Both the position numbers and the translations under genes were made by a program. From assembly GCA_964441025.1 (NCBI GenBank), contig CAYTXG010000008.1, positions 1-64,000 of the forward strand: a DNA stretch of 64,000 nucleotides, written 5' to 3'. Below the pieces are notes generated by a model that saw only the letters and a program-made list of their open reading frames with translations, did not search any database and was not told the origin of the DNA. Origin of the DNA: JAAZIN01 sp964441025 (GTDB lineage: Bacteria; Bacillota; Dethiobacteria; DTU022). This document shows positions 33,340 through 42,225 of this stretch, piece after piece; position 1 is the stretch's first letter; each line of letters begins with the position of its first letter.

Positions 33340-35367
33340 CTAGAAATCATCGTACTCCGTCTGCTCCACCAGAACAGCTTCAAAACATTCCCGCGGCAGC
33401 TCCTTTAGAAAAAGTGAAGGCGCCCCCGCCACCGGCCCCCAGCTGCGGTTATCCTCCCAGTAGGTGCTCAGGAAGAGATAGCGCCGCGCGCGTGTCACCG
33501 CCACGTAAAAAAGACGGCGCTCCTCGGAGAGGTCTTCATTTTCAGAGCGGTAGCTGGGAAAGGTGCCCTCGTTGAGGCCGATGACAAAGACCGCTTCCCA
33601 CTCCCTGCCCTTGGCGCTGTGGATGGTGGAAAGGGTAAGGTGCCCCTCGCCGCCCTGCCCGGCATCTGTGGCGCCGGTAAAGAGCGATTCATCCAGGGCC
33701 AGCGATTCCAGGAAGGGGCCCAGCGAACTGTAGCGGGCGGCGCTGTCGGCCAGCCGCTCAATCCCCCTGGCCCTCTCCTCGTACTGATCGGGATAGTTTC
33801 GCTGCAGAATCCCATCGTAGCCACGCTCCATGATCAGGCTGATCAGCCCGGTAACACCCTCTTTGTCCCCCCCGCCCTTCCCTGCAGCGGCATGGGAGCG
33901 AAGCCCCGCCAGGGTCCGGCAGAGCGAGTCCCAGCCCTCTTTGCCCCGGGCGGGAGAAATCCTGCCTGAAGTAGCATCACCCAGGGGATCGCCGCTTCCT
34001 CCGAGATCATCCCAGAGGCGGTTGAAGGTAACCTGTCCCAGGCCGGGCTGCAGCAATGCCAGGCGGCGCCAGGCTTCGGCGTCGGCGGGATTGTGGAGCA
34101 CTTTCAGATAGGCCAGAATATCCTTGATGTGGCTCTTCTGAAGAAATTTGATCCCGCCAAAGGTGAGATAGGGAATCCCGCGGCGCACCAGGGTCAGCTC
34201 AAGTTCGGTGGAGAGAAAGCTGCTCCGGTAGAGCACAGCGATCTCGTTCAGGGGAACCCCCCCGTCGATGAGGCCGCCGATCCCGGCCAGGACAAAGGAG
34301 GCCTCCTCCCGGGCGTTTCTGGCGCCGGCAACGCGGGGTTTTTCCCCGGGCGGGCTTTTCGAAAAAAGTTTTTTCGGCAGCTGCGCCCGGTTAAAAGCGA
34401 TGGAGGCATTGGCCAGCGCCACGATCTGGGGGGTGCTGCGGTAATTTTGTTCCATGCGTACAACCAGCGCCCGTGGATATTTCTCGGGAAATGAGAGGAT
34501 GTTGCCCACGTGGGCAAAGCGAAAGGCATAGATGGACTGGGCGTCATCACCAACGGCGCAAAGGGAGGCGGCGCCGGCAAACTGGTCCACCAGGCGAGCC
34601 TGGACAATATTTGTATCCTGGAACTCATCGACAAGAACATGAGCGAAACGACTGCGGTACTGATCGCTCACCACCGGATGCTCCCGGAACAGCTCCAGCC
34701 AGCACAGGAGCAGATCGTCAAAATCCAGGGTATTGCATTCCTCTTTTCTTTGCTCGTACAGTAAAGCCAGCCTCTCCACCGCCGGGAGAAAGCCCAGGCC
34801 AAAGTCGTATTCATCCTCCATCACATCGCGAATGGTCATCTCGGAATTGCGCGCCCTGCTGATGATGCGGCCCAGCAGTCCCCGCTTCAGAAGAAGCTTG
34901 CGCCCCTCTTCATCCAGGGCATGCGAGAGAGCCCCCGTCAGCTGTCTGAAGAGGCTGCGGCTGTCATCCTCGTCGAGAATGGTAAAATTACTCTGCCGCC
35001 GGACCAGGGGAGCGTGGCGGCGCAGGATCCGGGCCCCGGTACTGTGAAATGTGCCCGCCCAGAGCCCTTCAGGCCAGGAGCCGAGCAGCGCGCTCAGACG
35101 CTCCTTCATCTCTCCGGCAGCCTTGTTTGTAAAGGTCAGCAGCAGGATCTGCTGCGGCGGGACTCCGCTCTTGATCAGATGGGCGGCCCGGTAGACCAGG
35201 GCACGGGTCTTTCCCGAGCCGGGCCCGGCCAGGCCCAGAATGACCTCTTCGCCGGCCGTGGCAAATCTGTACTGGGCCTCGTTGAGTTCGCGCCGTAACC
35301 GTTTCAGCCAGTCGGAGCCGGCCCCTCCAGGTTCATTTTCTCTTTGCCTGCTCTCATCTGTTTTCAA
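33340..35367 (-). CDS. UvrD/PcrA-like superfamily I DNA helicase
   Basis: A 675-residue 3'-5' helicase. Motif I is AGPGSGKTRALVYRA, Ia LLLTFTNKAAGEM, II VDEFQDTN, III VGDDAQSIYAFR, IV QNYRSTPQI, V LSTIHSAKGREWEAVF and VI VAVTRARRYLFL. It is shorter than PcrA and lacks the C-terminal RNAP-binding tail, so it may be a second UvrD-type helicase rather than PcrA. It is monocistronic on the minus strand, divergent from the ychF-like gene. Confidence 0.9.
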   Translation of the reverse strand: MKTDESRQRENEPGGAGSDWLKRLRRELNEAQYRFATAGEEVILGLAGPGSGKTRALVYRAAHLIKSGVPPQQILLLTFTNKAAGEMKERLSALLGSWPEGLWAGTFHSTGARILRRHAPLVRRQSNFTILDEDDSRSLFRQLTGALSHALDEEGRKLLLKRGLLGRIISRARNSEMTIRDVMEDEYDFGLGFLPAVERLALLYEQRKEECNTLDFDDLLLCWLELFREHPVVSDQYRSRFAHVLVDEFQDTNIVQARLVDQFAGAASLCAVGDDAQSIYAFRFAHVGNILSFPEKYPRALVVRMEQNYRSTPQIVALANASIAFNRAQLPKKLFSKSPPGEKPRVAGARNAREEASFVLAGIGGLIDGGVPLNEIAVLYRSSFLSTELELTLVRRGIPYLTFGGIKFLQKSHIKDILAYLKVLHNPADAEAWRRLALLQPGLGQVTFNRLWDDLGGSGDPLGDATSGRISPARGKEGWDSLCRTLAGLRSHAAAGKGGGDKEGVTGLISLIMERGYDGILQRNYPDQYEERARGIERLADSAARYSSLGPFLESLALDESLFTGATDAGQGGEGHLTLSTIHSAKGREWEAVFVIGLNEGTFPSYRSENEDLSEERRLFYVAVTRARRYLFLSTYWEDNRSWGPVAGAPSLFLKELPRECFEAVLVEQTEYDDF

Positions 35368-35561
35368 AAGTCAACCTCCGCTGCTAGTTCTTTCTGACAT
35401 AAGTAAAACATACTCCCGCTTTTGACTCAAGACCCATTTTGCGGACTCAAGCCCCCGGCGCCAGAATTCACAATTTTTAACCGGCCGCAAAGGCTTCGCC
35501 AAAAGCCGCCGGGTGTGATAGAATAATCGGGTGAAAATTATCCCGGGGAGATGAAACGCAC

Positions 35562-36644
35562 ATGCAGATCGGACTGGTGGGGCTGCCCCAGTCGGGGAAA
35601 ACCACCTTTTTCAACCTGTTGACCGGAGCGAGCGCGCCTACCGGTTTTGCCGCCGCCGGGGAGGTGCATTTTGGCAGTGCCGCGGTCCCTGACAGCCGTA
35701 TAGATATCCTGTCCAATCTTTACCGGCCCCGTAAAACAGTCTATGCCCGCATCGATTTCGAGGATATCCCCGGAGCGCACCATGATGGGGGCGCCGCCCG
35801 GGCGGCGCGGCTGCTCGATGAGGCCCGCGGTGCAGACGCGCTGGTACAGGTGATCCCCGCTTTCGGCGGGGAAGAGGAAGGGGGCTCATGCAACGGGATA
35901 TCTCCTTACCGTGAACTGCTCGATTTTTACAGCGAGCTGCTCCTGGCCGATCTTGATGCGGTGGAGAAGAGGCTGGAGCGCTTAAGGAGCGCCCCGAAGG
36001 GGAAAAACAAGGCTGCGGCTGCGGATCAGATCAATCTGCTGAAACAGCTGAAGGAGGCACTGGAGCAGGAGCGCCCTGCTACCGCCGTGCCACTTGGCGA
36101 TTACGAGCGGCAGCTGCTCGCCGGGCAATCATTTTTAAGCGAGAAGCCGCTTATCGCTGCACTCAACCTGGACGAACAGCGACTGGCCGCCCGCGATTAC
36201 CCGGAGCGCGGCCGCGTCCAGGAGTATACCGCCGCCCGGGGCATCCCGGTAATCGAGATCTGTGCCCGGGTGGAAGCGGAGATCGGGGAGCTGCCCCCCG
36301 AAGATCGGGGCGCCTTTCTGGCCGACCTCGGCCTGGAGGAATCCGGCCTGGGCCGCCTGGCCCGGACTGCGTACGAGCGGCTCGGATTGATCTCGTTTTT
36401 TACTGTAGGCGAAGACGAGGTCAGGGCCTGGACAGTCCGCCGGGGCGCCACGGCACGGCTGGCCGCCGGCAAGATCCATTCTGATATCGAGCGCGGCTTT
36501 ATCCGGGCTGAAATTTTCCATTACGATGACCTCGAGCGGCTGGGCAGCGCCGCTGCAGTCAGGGAAGCCGGACTTTTCCGCCTGGAGGGCAAAGAATATC
36601 CTGTGCGGGATGGTGACATCATCAATTTTCGCTTTAATGTTTAG
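35562..36644 (+). CDS. YchF/DUF933-type Obg-family GTPase
   Basis: A 360-residue P-loop protein: G1 GLPQSGKTT, G3 region FEDIPGAH, a long coiled insertion (about 125-175), NLDE in the place of NKxD (as in the ATP-preferring YchF group), and a C-terminal TGS-like domain ending VRDGDIINFRFNV. YchF proteins bind ribosomes and respond to redox stress. The start has GGGGAGATG upstream. It diverges from the helicase gene. Confidence 0.88.
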   Translation: MQIGLVGLPQSGKTTFFNLLTGASAPTGFAAAGEVHFGSAAVPDSRIDILSNLYRPRKTVYARIDFEDIPGAHHDGGAARAARLLDEARGADALVQVIPAFGGEEEGGSCNGISPYRELLDFYSELLLADLDAVEKRLERLRSAPKGKNKAAAADQINLLKQLKEALEQERPATAVPLGDYERQLLAGQSFLSEKPLIAALNLDEQRLAARDYPERGRVQEYTAARGIPVIEICARVEAEIGELPPEDRGAFLADLGLEESGLGRLARTAYERLGLISFFTVGEDEVRAWTVRRGATARLAAGKIHSDIERGFIRAEIFHYDDLERLGSAAAVREAGLFRLEGKEYPVRDGDIINFRFNV

Positions 36645-36954
36645 GAAGCTTGCACAGCGCAGAGCCCCTTTGCGCAAGAGCCGCGCTTTACCTCCCGGAT
36701 CTGGGTCCGCTATCTCACCCGCTAGGTGAACGGGTTGCCAACCCGAAACAGCCGCACCTGGAGAGATGCGGCAACATCTGCCCTGCCTGCAGACATAGAT
36801 CGATAAAAGAGCTGCGCCTGGTAAACCGTCCGGAGGCCGGGCGCCAAAATTTGCTTTTTTCAGCCGCCCGGTTGAAGAACGGGGGATATTAATGTAATCT
36901 TATAAAGGATCTGCGATTGCATAATATCCAAAATTATTGCTGCGAGGTGGTTGT
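36645..36954 (+). other. 310-bp leader region of the DUF1538-PII operon, structured
   Basis: No gene. The segment 36715-36870 contains several short GC-rich inverted pairs (ACGGGTT/AACCCG, CCGCACCTGGAGAGATGCGG, CCGGGCG/CGCCCGG). I could not fit it to a riboswitch family. A plausible promoter lies near its 3' end (36872-36900), which would leave the structured part upstream of the start site. Confidence 0.4.
36872..36900 (+). promoter_or_regulatory. possible promoter of the DUF1538-PII operon
   Basis: TTGAAG (36872-36877), a 17-bp spacer and TAATCT (36895-36900), about 55 bp before the start codon. This is a moderate sigma-A match. Confidence 0.4.
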
Positions 36955-38538
36955 TTGGAAGCTCTGAAAGACAAATTTAAAGAGGTGCTGGCATCAGTTC
37001 TGCCTATCACTGCCATTGTTCTTGTGCTGCATTTTACAATATGCCCGCTGGAGGGTTCCCTGCTCTATGCTTTCCTGCTGGGTTCGGCACTGGTAATCAT
37101 CGGCTTGACAGTGTTCCTGTTCGGTATTGATCAGGGGCTGGATCCGATTGGACGTGGTATCGGCGATACACTGGCGCTTTCGAAGGGCTACGCCGTGATC
37201 ATCACCATCTGCCTGGTCCTGGGCTTTTTCATTTCCTATGCGGAACCGGATCTGCACATACTTGCCGGCCAGGTGCACAGCGTAACTTCGGGGCAATTCA
37301 GTCACACGATAATGGTTGTTGTTGTCTCCATCGGAATCGGCGTCATGATGACACTGGGAATGCTGCGCATACTGAGGGGTATCCGGCTCAAACATATGTT
37401 TGCCGCCGCATATGGATTAATTCTCATCCTGTCTCTTTTCTCTTCGCCTGATTTTATATCCATTGCCTTTGATTCCTCCGGAGCGACGACAGGCGCCATT
37501 ACGGTCCCCTTTATGCTGGCCCTGGCGGGCGGAATCTCAATATTGAAGAAAAAAGGCCGCGGCATGGGCGAAGCCGATCATTTTGGGCTGGTGGGCATCG
37601 CCTCAACAGGCGCCATTCTCGGTGTTCTCATTACAGGCCTTATATTTGGCATAGATAAATTGAACGGCTCGCTGCCGGAAGAAACCGTCGCCGCTTCCAC
37701 CCTGCTGGATATGTACGGTTCCAAACTGCTGCCCCTTGTCTGGGGGGCATTCAAGTCGCTTCTGCCGATTATAGTTGCCTATATATTCTTTCAAATATTT
37801 TCCTTCAAGCAAAAAGCAAGGCGGGTTCTCGACATCACCAGGGGTTTGATCCTGACTTTTCTGGGCCTGGTCATCTTTCTGTTGGGAGTCAACGGCGGCT
37901 TCATGCTGGTGGGTATAAAAATAGGGATGGGGCTTGCCACAATGAATTCCAACGCCCCGGTCCTGCTGGTAGCCCTGTTTCTCGGGTTGACAACGGTACT
38001 GGCCGAGCCTGCCGTCCATGTATTGACCAATCAGGTTGAGGAGGTCACCGGGGGCTCCGTCAACCGCATCCTCGTCCTTATCTTCCTCTCCATTGCGGTG
38101 GGATTATCCATTTTCATGTCTGCGCTGCGGATACTAATGCCCGGCTTACATTTGTGGATGTATTTACTGCCGGGTTTTGGCCTCGCAGTGATCCTGGCTT
38201 ACTTTGTCCCCGACCTTTTCGTGGGCATGGCCTTTGATGCAGGCGGAGTTGCTTCCGGGCCTATGACCGCAACATTCTCACTGGCTTTTGTTCAGGGCAT
38301 TGCCGCCCAGGTCCCTTCGGCAGACCTGGTTATGGATGGTTTTGGTATGATTGCCATTGTAGCTATGACGCCGATCATAGCGATCGAGCTGCTGGGCGCG
38401 CTTTATCACGCAAAAACTCGCAAGGCTTCAAAAACTGCGATTGAGGTTACGATGGGAGGAGATCAGCATGGACAACCTGATCAAGGATCGGGCGGCCTGC
38501 AGAGCCCGGGTGTTAACATTAATCCTCAGCGAGAGTAA
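36955..38538 (+). CDS. DUF1538 membrane protein (duplicated)
   Basis: About 527 residues, 12 or so hydrophobic helices. Two halves repeat the same motifs: AEPDLHILAGQVHSVTSG and FDSSGATTGAITVPF in the first, AEPAVHVLTNQVEEVTGG and FDAGGVASGPMTATF in the second, which is the layout of DUF1538 proteins. An internally duplicated carrier or channel is likely; the substrate is unknown. The start is a TTG with GAGGTGG 5 nt upstream. The following gene encodes a tandem PII-like protein and overlaps this one by 71 bp, so the last 20 or so residues (low-complexity GDQHGQPDQ...) may not be native. Confidence 0.85.
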   Translation: MEALKDKFKEVLASVLPITAIVLVLHFTICPLEGSLLYAFLLGSALVIIGLTVFLFGIDQGLDPIGRGIGDTLALSKGYAVIITICLVLGFFISYAEPDLHILAGQVHSVTSGQFSHTIMVVVVSIGIGVMMTLGMLRILRGIRLKHMFAAAYGLILILSLFSSPDFISIAFDSSGATTGAITVPFMLALAGGISILKKKGRGMGEADHFGLVGIASTGAILGVLITGLIFGIDKLNGSLPEETVAASTLLDMYGSKLLPLVWGAFKSLLPIIVAYIFFQIFSFKQKARRVLDITRGLILTFLGLVIFLLGVNGGFMLVGIKIGMGLATMNSNAPVLLVALFLGLTTVLAEPAVHVLTNQVEEVTGGSVNRILVLIFLSIAVGLSIFMSALRILMPGLHLWMYLLPGFGLAVILAYFVPDLFVGMAFDAGGVASGPMTATFSLAFVQGIAAQVPSADLVMDGFGMIAIVAMTPIIAIELLGALYHAKTRKASKTAIEVTMGGDQHGQPDQGSGGLQSPGVNINPQRE

Positions 38539-39196
38539 AAGCCATAAATGCATCCGCCTCGCTAAAGAAAAAGGGCTTCGCGGTGGTATGGTGATGATCG
38601 GCAGGGGCACAGTGGGCAGTACTGTTTTAAACTTGCTGGGAATAAAAAGCCAAAAGAAGGAAATAGTCAAATTTTTGCTGGATAAAGAGAGTGCTGTAGA
38701 GATGTTGGACCATCTTGAGAAAGAGCTCCATCTCAAGAAACTCGGCCATGGCATTGCCTATATTACACCGGCTGTGGATGCAGCAGCTTTCCCCGCTATT
38801 GAAGAGGGCGGAACTAAGTGGGCGGAAAAAACAGTACAGAGTGCGGAAGGTGAGATTATGTTTAGGAAGCTGACTGTAATTGTTGATCGCGGCATGGCTG
38901 ATGATGTCATGGATATCGCACGCCAGGCCGGCGTTCAGGGCGGTACGATATTGCACGGACGCGGCGCCGGCGCCGAGATCGCCACAAAGCTGTTCGGCGT
39001 GGAGATCGAACCTGAAAAGGAGCTCGTGATCATCCTCACACCGGACAGCTTAGTTGATCAAGTGGTGCGCGCTGTGTCGCAGGGCCTCAACCTGGATAAA
39101 CCGGGAAAAGGGATCCTTTTTGTCGAACCCATTCTGGAAACGCGGGGTCTTTTCGAGATGAGCGACAAAAACAGCAGTGAGTCAAGGGGACGGTGA
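38468..39196 (+). CDS. tandem PII-like regulatory protein
   Basis: About 242 residues with two ferredoxin-like PII-type domains: the first has LTLILSESKSHKCIRLAKEKGLRGG, the second FRKLTVIVDRGMADDVMDIARQAGVQGG, each followed by a GRG nucleotide-binding-type turn. PII-like proteins bind adenine nucleotides and gate membrane transporters (as GlnK does AmtB), so this one probably controls the DUF1538 protein. The ATG at 38468 follows a strong GGAGGAGATC site. The last residues (ESRGR) and the stop are supplied by a palindromic repeat. Confidence 0.85.
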   Translation: MDNLIKDRAACRARVLTLILSESKSHKCIRLAKEKGLRGGMVMIGRGTVGSTVLNLLGIKSQKKEIVKFLLDKESAVEMLDHLEKELHLKKLGHGIAYITPAVDAAAFPAIEEGGTKWAEKTVQSAEGEIMFRKLTVIVDRGMADDVMDIARQAGVQGGTILHGRGAGAEIATKLFGVEIEPEKELVIILTPDSLVDQVVRAVSQGLNLDKPGKGILFVEPILETRGLFEMSDKNSSESRGR

Positions 39197-39207
39197 CTTT
39201 GACTCAC
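39177..39207. repeat. GTGAGTCAA palindromic repeat at the PII-like gene end
   Basis: Identical 31-bp unit to 14328-14358: arms GTGAGTCAA (39177-39185) and TTGACTCAC (39199-39207). The stop codon of the PII-like gene (39194-39196) lies inside it. Confidence 0.85.
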
Positions 39208-39320
39208 AAGTATGAAGTAGTAGGGCTGCCGCACCTGGAGAGCGCGTGACGCCCTTCCACGGCAGTTTTATGCTAACGTGTGTAAATACGGGCGACCCAT
39301 GGGGCCGCCCCCGGTGCTTA

Positions 39321-39482
39321 CTAATCTATCCTGGTGAAGCTTTCCTTGCCCACGCCGCAATCCGGACAGACCCAGTCATCGGGAAGCTCTTCAAAGGAAG
39401 TCCCCGGCTCTATACCCGCTGAACTGTCGCCCTCTGCCGGATCATAGATATAGCCGCAAACATCGCATTCCCACTTGTCCAT
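39321..39482 (-). CDS. rubredoxin
   Basis: A 53-residue one-iron electron carrier: CDVCGYIYDPAEG and CPDCGVGKESF hold the FeS4 site. The ATG at 39482 starts right at the canonical MDKWECDVCG; the frame upstream is not protein-like. It lies 29 bp downstream of the flavodiiron gene and is its likely electron donor for oxygen or NO reduction. Confidence 0.95.
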   Translation of the reverse strand: MDKWECDVCGYIYDPAEGDSSAGIEPGTSFEELPDDWVCPDCGVGKESFTRID

Positions 39483-39511
39483 CCCCTCAACCCCTTTCTT
39501 GAGTTGTTGTC

Positions 39512-40702
39512 TTACTCCTTTATTCTTTGAGCCAGAGCGCGGCCCCACTCGTAGCAGCTTTTCAGCTCCCCGGCATCGGGCACCCAGAGCAGCTCCAAAC
39601 CCTCCCGGGCCAGGGTCAACCCCGCCGCCTCCAGTTTCACTTCAATTGCCTTTACCGCCCCCCTGCTCCAACCGTAAGAGCCGAAAGCGGCGCCCAGACG
39701 GTTAACGGGCTTCAGGCCGGTGAGATCGTCCAGAAAAGGTGAGAGCACGGAGAGATAGCTGCGGTTGATCGTCGGGGAGCCGACGAGGAGCAAACGAGCC
39801 TCCAGCAGTTCGGTAAAGATGTTGTTGACGTCCCGGATAGAGACCTTGATCAGCTTGGCATCCACCTTTTCCGCTGCAAGTCCTTCCACGATGGAGCGGG
39901 CCATGGATTCGGTGCTGCCCCACATGGTATCGTAAACCACAACGGCCTTGTGAAGCCATTCGCCCGAAGCCCAGCGCAGGTATGCTTCGATAATCTGCCC
40001 CGGATTTTCTCGCCAGATCACCCCGTGGCTGGGAGCGATCATGGAGATGGGTATATTCAGGACCTTTACCTCCTCCAGCTTCTTCAGAACCAGCTTGCTC
40101 AAGGGATATAGAATGTTTGCATAGTAGCGCGAGGCTTCCTCCATAATGATCTTGTTATCCACCTCATCGTCAAAGCGGAACGCGCCGGCCAGGTGCTGGC
40201 CAAAAGCATCGTTGGGCATAAGCAGCGCTTCTTCTTTGACATATGTAAACATGCTGTCCGGCCAGTGCAGCATGGGAGCCTCGATAAAGCTCAGGGTGCG
40301 CCTCCCCAGGGGCAGTTCAGTGCCGGTTTGAACAACCTGGTAATCCCATTCTCCGTAATAGTGCTTGAGCAAACCCGCCTTGCCTTTGGCGGTGCAAAAG
40401 ATCTTTGCCGCAGAGGCCAGCTTCATCAACTCTGGGAGCGCTCCTGAATGATCCGTCTCCACATGGTTGATCACGACATAGTCGATGCGCGAGGGATCGA
40501 CAATCCTTCTGATCCGCTCCAGCATCTCCCCGGCAAAGGGGCCGTAAACCGTATCCACCAGGGTAATCTTATCATCAACGATGAGATAACTGTTATAAGT
40601 TGTGCCGCGGTGAGTTCTGTACACGGGTCCGTGAAAATACTGCATATCCCAGTCCACCGCCCCCACCCAGTAGATGCCTTCTTTCAAAATAACGGGATCC
40701 AC
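39512..40702 (-). CDS. flavodiiron protein (A-type flavoprotein)
   Basis: A 396-residue protein with an N-terminal metallo-beta-lactamase-like diiron domain (HVETDHSG ligands, later H and D ligands in LHWPDSMF and PSHGVIW) and a C-terminal flavodoxin domain (VVYDTMWGSTESMA). It reduces O2 to water and/or NO to N2O in anaerobes. No rubredoxin or flavin-reductase fusion is attached; the separate rubredoxin follows in the same operon, and a superoxide dismutase gene is next upstream. Confidence 0.93.
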   Translation of the reverse strand: MDPVILKEGIYWVGAVDWDMQYFHGPVYRTHRGTTYNSYLIVDDKITLVDTVYGPFAGEMLERIRRIVDPSRIDYVVINHVETDHSGALPELMKLASAAKIFCTAKGKAGLLKHYYGEWDYQVVQTGTELPLGRRTLSFIEAPMLHWPDSMFTYVKEEALLMPNDAFGQHLAGAFRFDDEVDNKIIMEEASRYYANILYPLSKLVLKKLEEVKVLNIPISMIAPSHGVIWRENPGQIIEAYLRWASGEWLHKAVVVYDTMWGSTESMARSIVEGLAAEKVDAKLIKVSIRDVNNIFTELLEARLLLVGSPTINRSYLSVLSPFLDDLTGLKPVNRLGAAFGSYGWSRGAVKAIEVKLEAAGLTLAREGLELLWVPDAGELKSCYEWGRALAQRIKE

Positions 40703-40818
40703 TGCGGATGCCTCCCTTTTGAAATAATATTTGCGGCCCGTTTTTTGTAAAAGGAGCCGGTATTGTAATTTTAATTTTCAAGCCGGCGGTGTGCAAGTGA
40801 CAACTGCTGTTAGCGCTC

Positions 40819-41409
40819 CTACCGCTCCAGGCGCCTGTTTACATCCTCCCAGTTAACCAGGTTCCACCAGGCTTCAATAAAGGCGGCCCTTTTATTCTGG
40901 TACTGCAGATAGTATGCATGTTCCCAGAGATCTAGAACCAGCAGCGGCACAGCCCCCCACTGCGTCAGATTCTGATGCTTCTCGGCGGTGAGAATCTCCA
41001 GTTTTTTAAAAACGGGAAGCTGACAGAGCAGTGTCCATCCCGAGCCCTCCACCGCCGCCGCAGCAGCGCTGAACTGCTGCTTGAAGATGTCGAAACCTCC
41101 AAAATCCCTTTCTATGCCTTCTGCTGCGGGACCCGTCGCCGGGCCTCCACCGCCGGGTTTCATGTTTTCCCAAAAAATTGAGTGTAGAATATGGCCTGAT
41201 CCGTGAAAAGCCAGCTCCCTCTCCCAGTGCTTGACCAGGGCAAAATCCCCTTTTCCCCGTGCCTGGGAAAGCTTCAATTCAGCGTTATTGAGCCCCTCCA
41301 CATATGCCTTGTGGTGGGCGCCGTGATGCAGACGGAGAGTCCTCTCTTCATAATGAGGTTCCAGGGCAGAATAATCGTAGGGTAAAGGTGGAAGCTCATG
41401 CCTTGACAT
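40819..41409 (-). CDS. superoxide dismutase (Fe/Mn)
   Basis: About 196 residues. Metal ligands are in LHHGAHHKAYV (first His), FHGSGHILHSIFW (second), and DLWEHAYYLQYQNKR (Asp and third His). The start is the ATG at 41409, giving MSRHELPPLPYDYSALEPH, the usual N-terminus. Metal choice (Fe or Mn) is not clear. It precedes the flavodiiron-rubredoxin pair on the same strand, forming an oxygen-defence group. Confidence 0.93.
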   Translation of the reverse strand: MSRHELPPLPYDYSALEPHYEERTLRLHHGAHHKAYVEGLNNAELKLSQARGKGDFALVKHWERELAFHGSGHILHSIFWENMKPGGGGPATGPAAEGIERDFGGFDIFKQQFSAAAAAVEGSGWTLLCQLPVFKKLEILTAEKHQNLTQWGAVPLLVLDLWEHAYYLQYQNKRAAFIEAWWNLVNWEDVNRRLER

Positions 41410-41551
41410 AAAATCGCCTCCTGTCAAATTGATGATATTTAGGCAAGTATTACTATAACATATTTATCCCCTTGTCGATAGGGTTGACCAAAAAGGATTC
41501 ATCCCCTTCGCGGCGAAATCTATGACCATGGAAAGGAAGGAGTGGAAGAAA

Positions 41552-42184
41552 GTGAGCGACAACTATGCCGCCGTCCTGGATCAGGCCCGCCGCCAGTTTG
41601 CCGCCGGAAACAGCATGGAGATAGCCCGTTTCAGCGGGGCCGCCCTGACCCTGTACCCTCCGGCCGCCTGGCGCGAGCTGACTCTTCCCTACCTGGGGCG
41701 GATTTACCGGATCAACTGGCCCGCAGGCGAGGTTTTATCATACAGCACAGGTAAAGAGGTGCCTACGGCCACCGCAATTATCCTGATTCATTACCTGGCC
41801 GGAGCCCCTGGGAAACCACCCGCCGGGAAATGGATCCCCTTCCGCACACTCTGGGGCGGCGACAGCTTTAATTCCGCTTTTAAAAAGAGGGCGCTGGAAC
41901 CGCTGGAGGATTATTTCGGAAACCGGAGCGCTCTCTTTGAGGGGCTGCTCCTGAACCGTCTCTGCGCCCGCCCGGCCAAAGAGACGCGCTCCTTTACCAT
42001 CATGGCACTGCCGCGCCTGCCGCTGCTGCTGCGTCTCGAAAAAGGCGACGGCGAGGTCCCGCCGCGGGTTCTCGTCCTCTTTGATGAAACAGCCAATGAT
42101 TACCTTGCAACTGAAGATCTGGCGGTGTTGGGACAGCAGCTCAGTGCCCGCCTGATCCGCTGGGGCCGGGAGAAAACCAGTTAG
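41552..42184 (+). CDS. DUF3786 domain protein
   Basis: About 210 residues matching the DUF3786 pattern: LIHYLAGA, GKWIPFRTLWGGDSF, ALPRLPLLLRLEKGDGEVPPRV and LFDETANDYLATEDLAVLG near the end. The function is unknown; the family is common in strict anaerobes. The GTG at 41552 has AAGGAG 9 nt upstream and fits better than an in-frame ATG at 41522. It is followed 41 bp later by the yifB gene on the same strand. Confidence 0.78.
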   Translation: MSDNYAAVLDQARRQFAAGNSMEIARFSGAALTLYPPAAWRELTLPYLGRIYRINWPAGEVLSYSTGKEVPTATAIILIHYLAGAPGKPPAGKWIPFRTLWGGDSFNSAFKKRALEPLEDYFGNRSALFEGLLLNRLCARPAKETRSFTIMALPRLPLLLRLEKGDGEVPPRVLVLFDETANDYLATEDLAVLGQQLSARLIRWGREKTS

Positions 42185-42225
42185 CCCGCTCCTGCCAAAA
42201 CTGCAGCAGAGGAGGTTCCCCGGTT

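Noticed and set aside
36645..36954. Riboswitch (M-box, ydaO, ykkC or sodium type) before the DUF1538 gene
   Set aside because: Individual short motifs resemble several families but no full consensus can be assembled, and the likely promoter lies downstream of the structured part.
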